Shown in pieces: positions 62,723 through 64,000 of a stretch of DNA of 64,000 nucleotides. The notes under the pieces were generated by a model, which was not told the origin of the DNA, did not search any database, and saw only the letters and a list, made by a program, of their open reading frames with translations. A program made the position numbers and the translations under genes. Source of the stretch: Agarilytica sp045430285 (lineage in GTDB: Bacteria; Pseudomonadota; Gammaproteobacteria; Pseudomonadales; Cellvibrionaceae); contig JAILXV010000002.1 in the NCBI GenBank assembly GCA_045430285.1, positions 124,001-188,000 of the forward strand, given 5' to 3'. Position 1 is the stretch's first letter. The number at the start of each line of letters is the position of its first letter.

Positions 62723-63976
62723 CTAACGCGGTGCGAAATGTGTTTTACCCATCATCTGATCGAAAAAGGATTTTTTAAGTGGAGCGCCAAGATTAAGCGC
62801 AATTAAGGCGGCATTTCGCAAACCCTGAACAGGCAAACGCGCATCCGCAAAAATACGATTAAAACCATGACTTAAATTGGTCGTTAGCCATTGATCTTTT
62901 TGTTGCTGTGCCACATAGGAGGTTAATACCCGAAGACTCCCCAGGGACTCACCCCGCCCCGACGCTTTAACTAAGGTATCCGTCAAACATTCCGCATCAC
63001 GCAGGGCCAAATTAAATCCCTGCCCTGCAACTGGATGCAGGGCATGCGCCGCATTCCCCATCAACACAATAGAACGACGCACCTGCTCTTTTGCCACGAC
63101 GCGCCTCAAGGGGTAGTGCTGACGCGCCCCCACTTTCGTAAATTTACCTAAGCGATACCCAAAGGCTTTTTGCAACGCAGACAAGAATGCCTCATCCGAC
63201 CACTGTAAGACCGCATCTACCTTAGCTTCTGGCGTGGTCCAAACAAGACTGGAGGTATTCGCCGAATCACATTCCCCATGGGGTAATAGTGCAACCGGAC
63301 CATCTTCTGTAAAGCGTTCATAAGCCACCCCTTGATGGGGCTTTTCAAAAGCGACATTCGCGATAACGGCAGACTGGTGATAATCGTGTACCTCCGTCAT
63401 GATGCCTAAGCTGTGACGGATCGTGGAATCGGCGCCATCGGCCACGATGGCGAGCGGACACCGAAGCTGATAGTCGTGATTATTTTCCGATATCTCTAAG
63501 TGTGCACCATTGGCACCCACCCGCAGTGAATGTACAACCGCAGGTGCGATGCGACGAACATTCGGCAAGTTAAGCACCTGCTCTGCAAGCACACGACCTA
63601 GCCATGCGTTATCAACCACGTATCCCAAAGCGCGGCCACTATTGTCTTGTTCAGAGTAGGAGGTTTTTCCTGCGTGGCCGCGCTCACTGACGTGTACGCA
63701 ACGAATCGCTGTGGCATGCTCACTCAAGGCGGACCACACACCTAAGCGATCAAAAATGTCGGCACTATCGCGAGAAATGGCGGTGGAGCGATAGTCGAAG
63801 CTCGGTTGATATAAACTCTCCGGTGCCTCTAGTGAAAAGCGGTCTACCAGAGTAATTTGCCGAGCAGGAAAGGCCTGAGACAAAAGCTGAGCTAACGACA
63901 GGCCCATCATACCGCCACCAATAATGGCGATATCACACTGCTGGTCGACAGGGCTATTCTCGGCTGCGTTTGTCAA
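62723..63976 (-). CDS. ubiH: FAD-dependent 2-octaprenyl-6-methoxyphenol hydroxylase UbiH
   Basis: A 417-residue flavin monooxygenase that hydroxylates C1 of the ubiquinone ring. FAD motif IAIIGGGMMGLSLAQLLSQ, DG motif AIVADGADSTIRHSLG and the second FAD motif SIVLMGNAAHALHPVAGQGFNLALRD are present. GNAAxxLHPxAGQGFNL is the UbiH form of the motif. It is followed by ubiI, and the start ATG 63976 is 24 bases from the window edge. In relatives pepP usually precedes ubiH; if it is present here, it lies outside the window. Confidence 0.92.
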   Translation of the reverse strand: MTNAAENSPVDQQCDIAIIGGGMMGLSLAQLLSQAFPARQITLVDRFSLEAPESLYQPSFDYRSTAISRDSADIFDRLGVWSALSEHATAIRCVHVSERGHAGKTSYSEQDNSGRALGYVVDNAWLGRVLAEQVLNLPNVRRIAPAVVHSLRVGANGAHLEISENNHDYQLRCPLAIVADGADSTIRHSLGIMTEVHDYHQSAVIANVAFEKPHQGVAYERFTEDGPVALLPHGECDSANTSSLVWTTPEAKVDAVLQWSDEAFLSALQKAFGYRLGKFTKVGARQHYPLRRVVAKEQVRRSIVLMGNAAHALHPVAGQGFNLALRDAECLTDTLVKASGRGESLGSLRVLTSYVAQQQKDQWLTTNLSHGFNRIFADARLPVQGLRNAALIALNLGAPLKKSFFDQMMGKTHFAPR

Positions 63977-64000
63977 TGATCACTACCACGTAAAAAGTTT

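Noticed and set aside
1..64000. tRNA, rRNA, CRISPR, prophage or integrase features
   Set aside because: None seen on reading both strands; no cloverleaf-like element, regular spacer-repeat array or phage gene run was evident, although a covariance search was not possible here.

Overview
The window looks like a chromosome segment of a moderate-GC, probably marine gammaproteobacterium related to Pseudomonas and Cellvibrionales (the Saccharophagus/Teredinibacter side). This placement is an inference from gene content and order: secB-grxC-rhodanese opposite gpmI-envC-ctp-yibQ, followed by hisB-hisH-hisA-hisF, plus ubiH-ubiI, pqiABC, a TIGR02647 protein and a DUF6316 protein. No phage, transposase, CRISPR array, rRNA or tRNA gene was found. 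Most of the window is core or conserved-accessory chromosome.

Layout. 1-4.1 kb: the end of a DUF2126 transglutaminase-like protein, a circularly permuted ATP-grasp/alpha-E protein and a transglutaminase, forming a conserved peptide-ligase-like operon. 4.1-6.5 kb: tcdA, a TatD hydrolase and a thioesterase. 6.8-13.4 kb: a FimX-like double-receiver protein with degenerate GGDEF and EAL domains, convergent with a 1391-residue hybrid histidine kinase. 13.4-21.5 kb: accessory envelope genes (coiled-coil membrane protein, small secreted protein, beta-barrel, DUF899 protein, MORN-repeat membrane protein, chemoreceptor) separated by long gene-free stretches. 22-27.3 kb: an orphan ParA, a 2OG-Fe(II) oxygenase, rimO, cmoM and a canonical diguanylate cyclase. 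27.6-34.7 kb: a peptide uptake operon made of a lipoprotein M3 peptidase, oppA, oppB, oppC and a fused oppDF.

34.7-39.2 kb: DUF3301 protein, kbl, the translationally coupled DUF2878/chalcone-isomerase-like/DUF3833 set, and a response regulator with a dead GGDEF domain. 39.5-47 kb: secB, grxC and a rhodanese lacking its cysteine, divergent from gpmI-envC-ctp-glutaredoxin-yibQ (glycolysis plus cell-envelope maturation). 47-50.1 kb: hisBHAF. 50.1-50.8 kb: a gene-free stretch with a strong orphan terminator, proposed here as a small RNA locus. 50.8-56.6 kb: thioredoxin-like protein and an unusual set of GT4 glycosyltransferase, methyltransferase, toroid (prenyltransferase/squalene-cyclase-like) protein, DUF2721 protein, second methyltransferase and hexapeptide acyltransferase, probably making an unknown surface glycolipid or glycan. 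56.9-64 kb: lytic transglycosylase, TIGR02647 protein, pqiABC lipid-transport genes, and ubiI and ubiH of ubiquinone synthesis.

The observations most worth following are: (1) two diverged copies of a long-stem dispersed repeat, near 25.1 kb and 54.7 kb; (2) the candidate small RNA with duplicated CCTTCC units near 50.5 kb; (3) the glycosyltransferase/toroid-protein/methyltransferase cluster; and (4) several signalling proteins that keep the c-di-GMP enzyme folds but have lost catalytic motifs.
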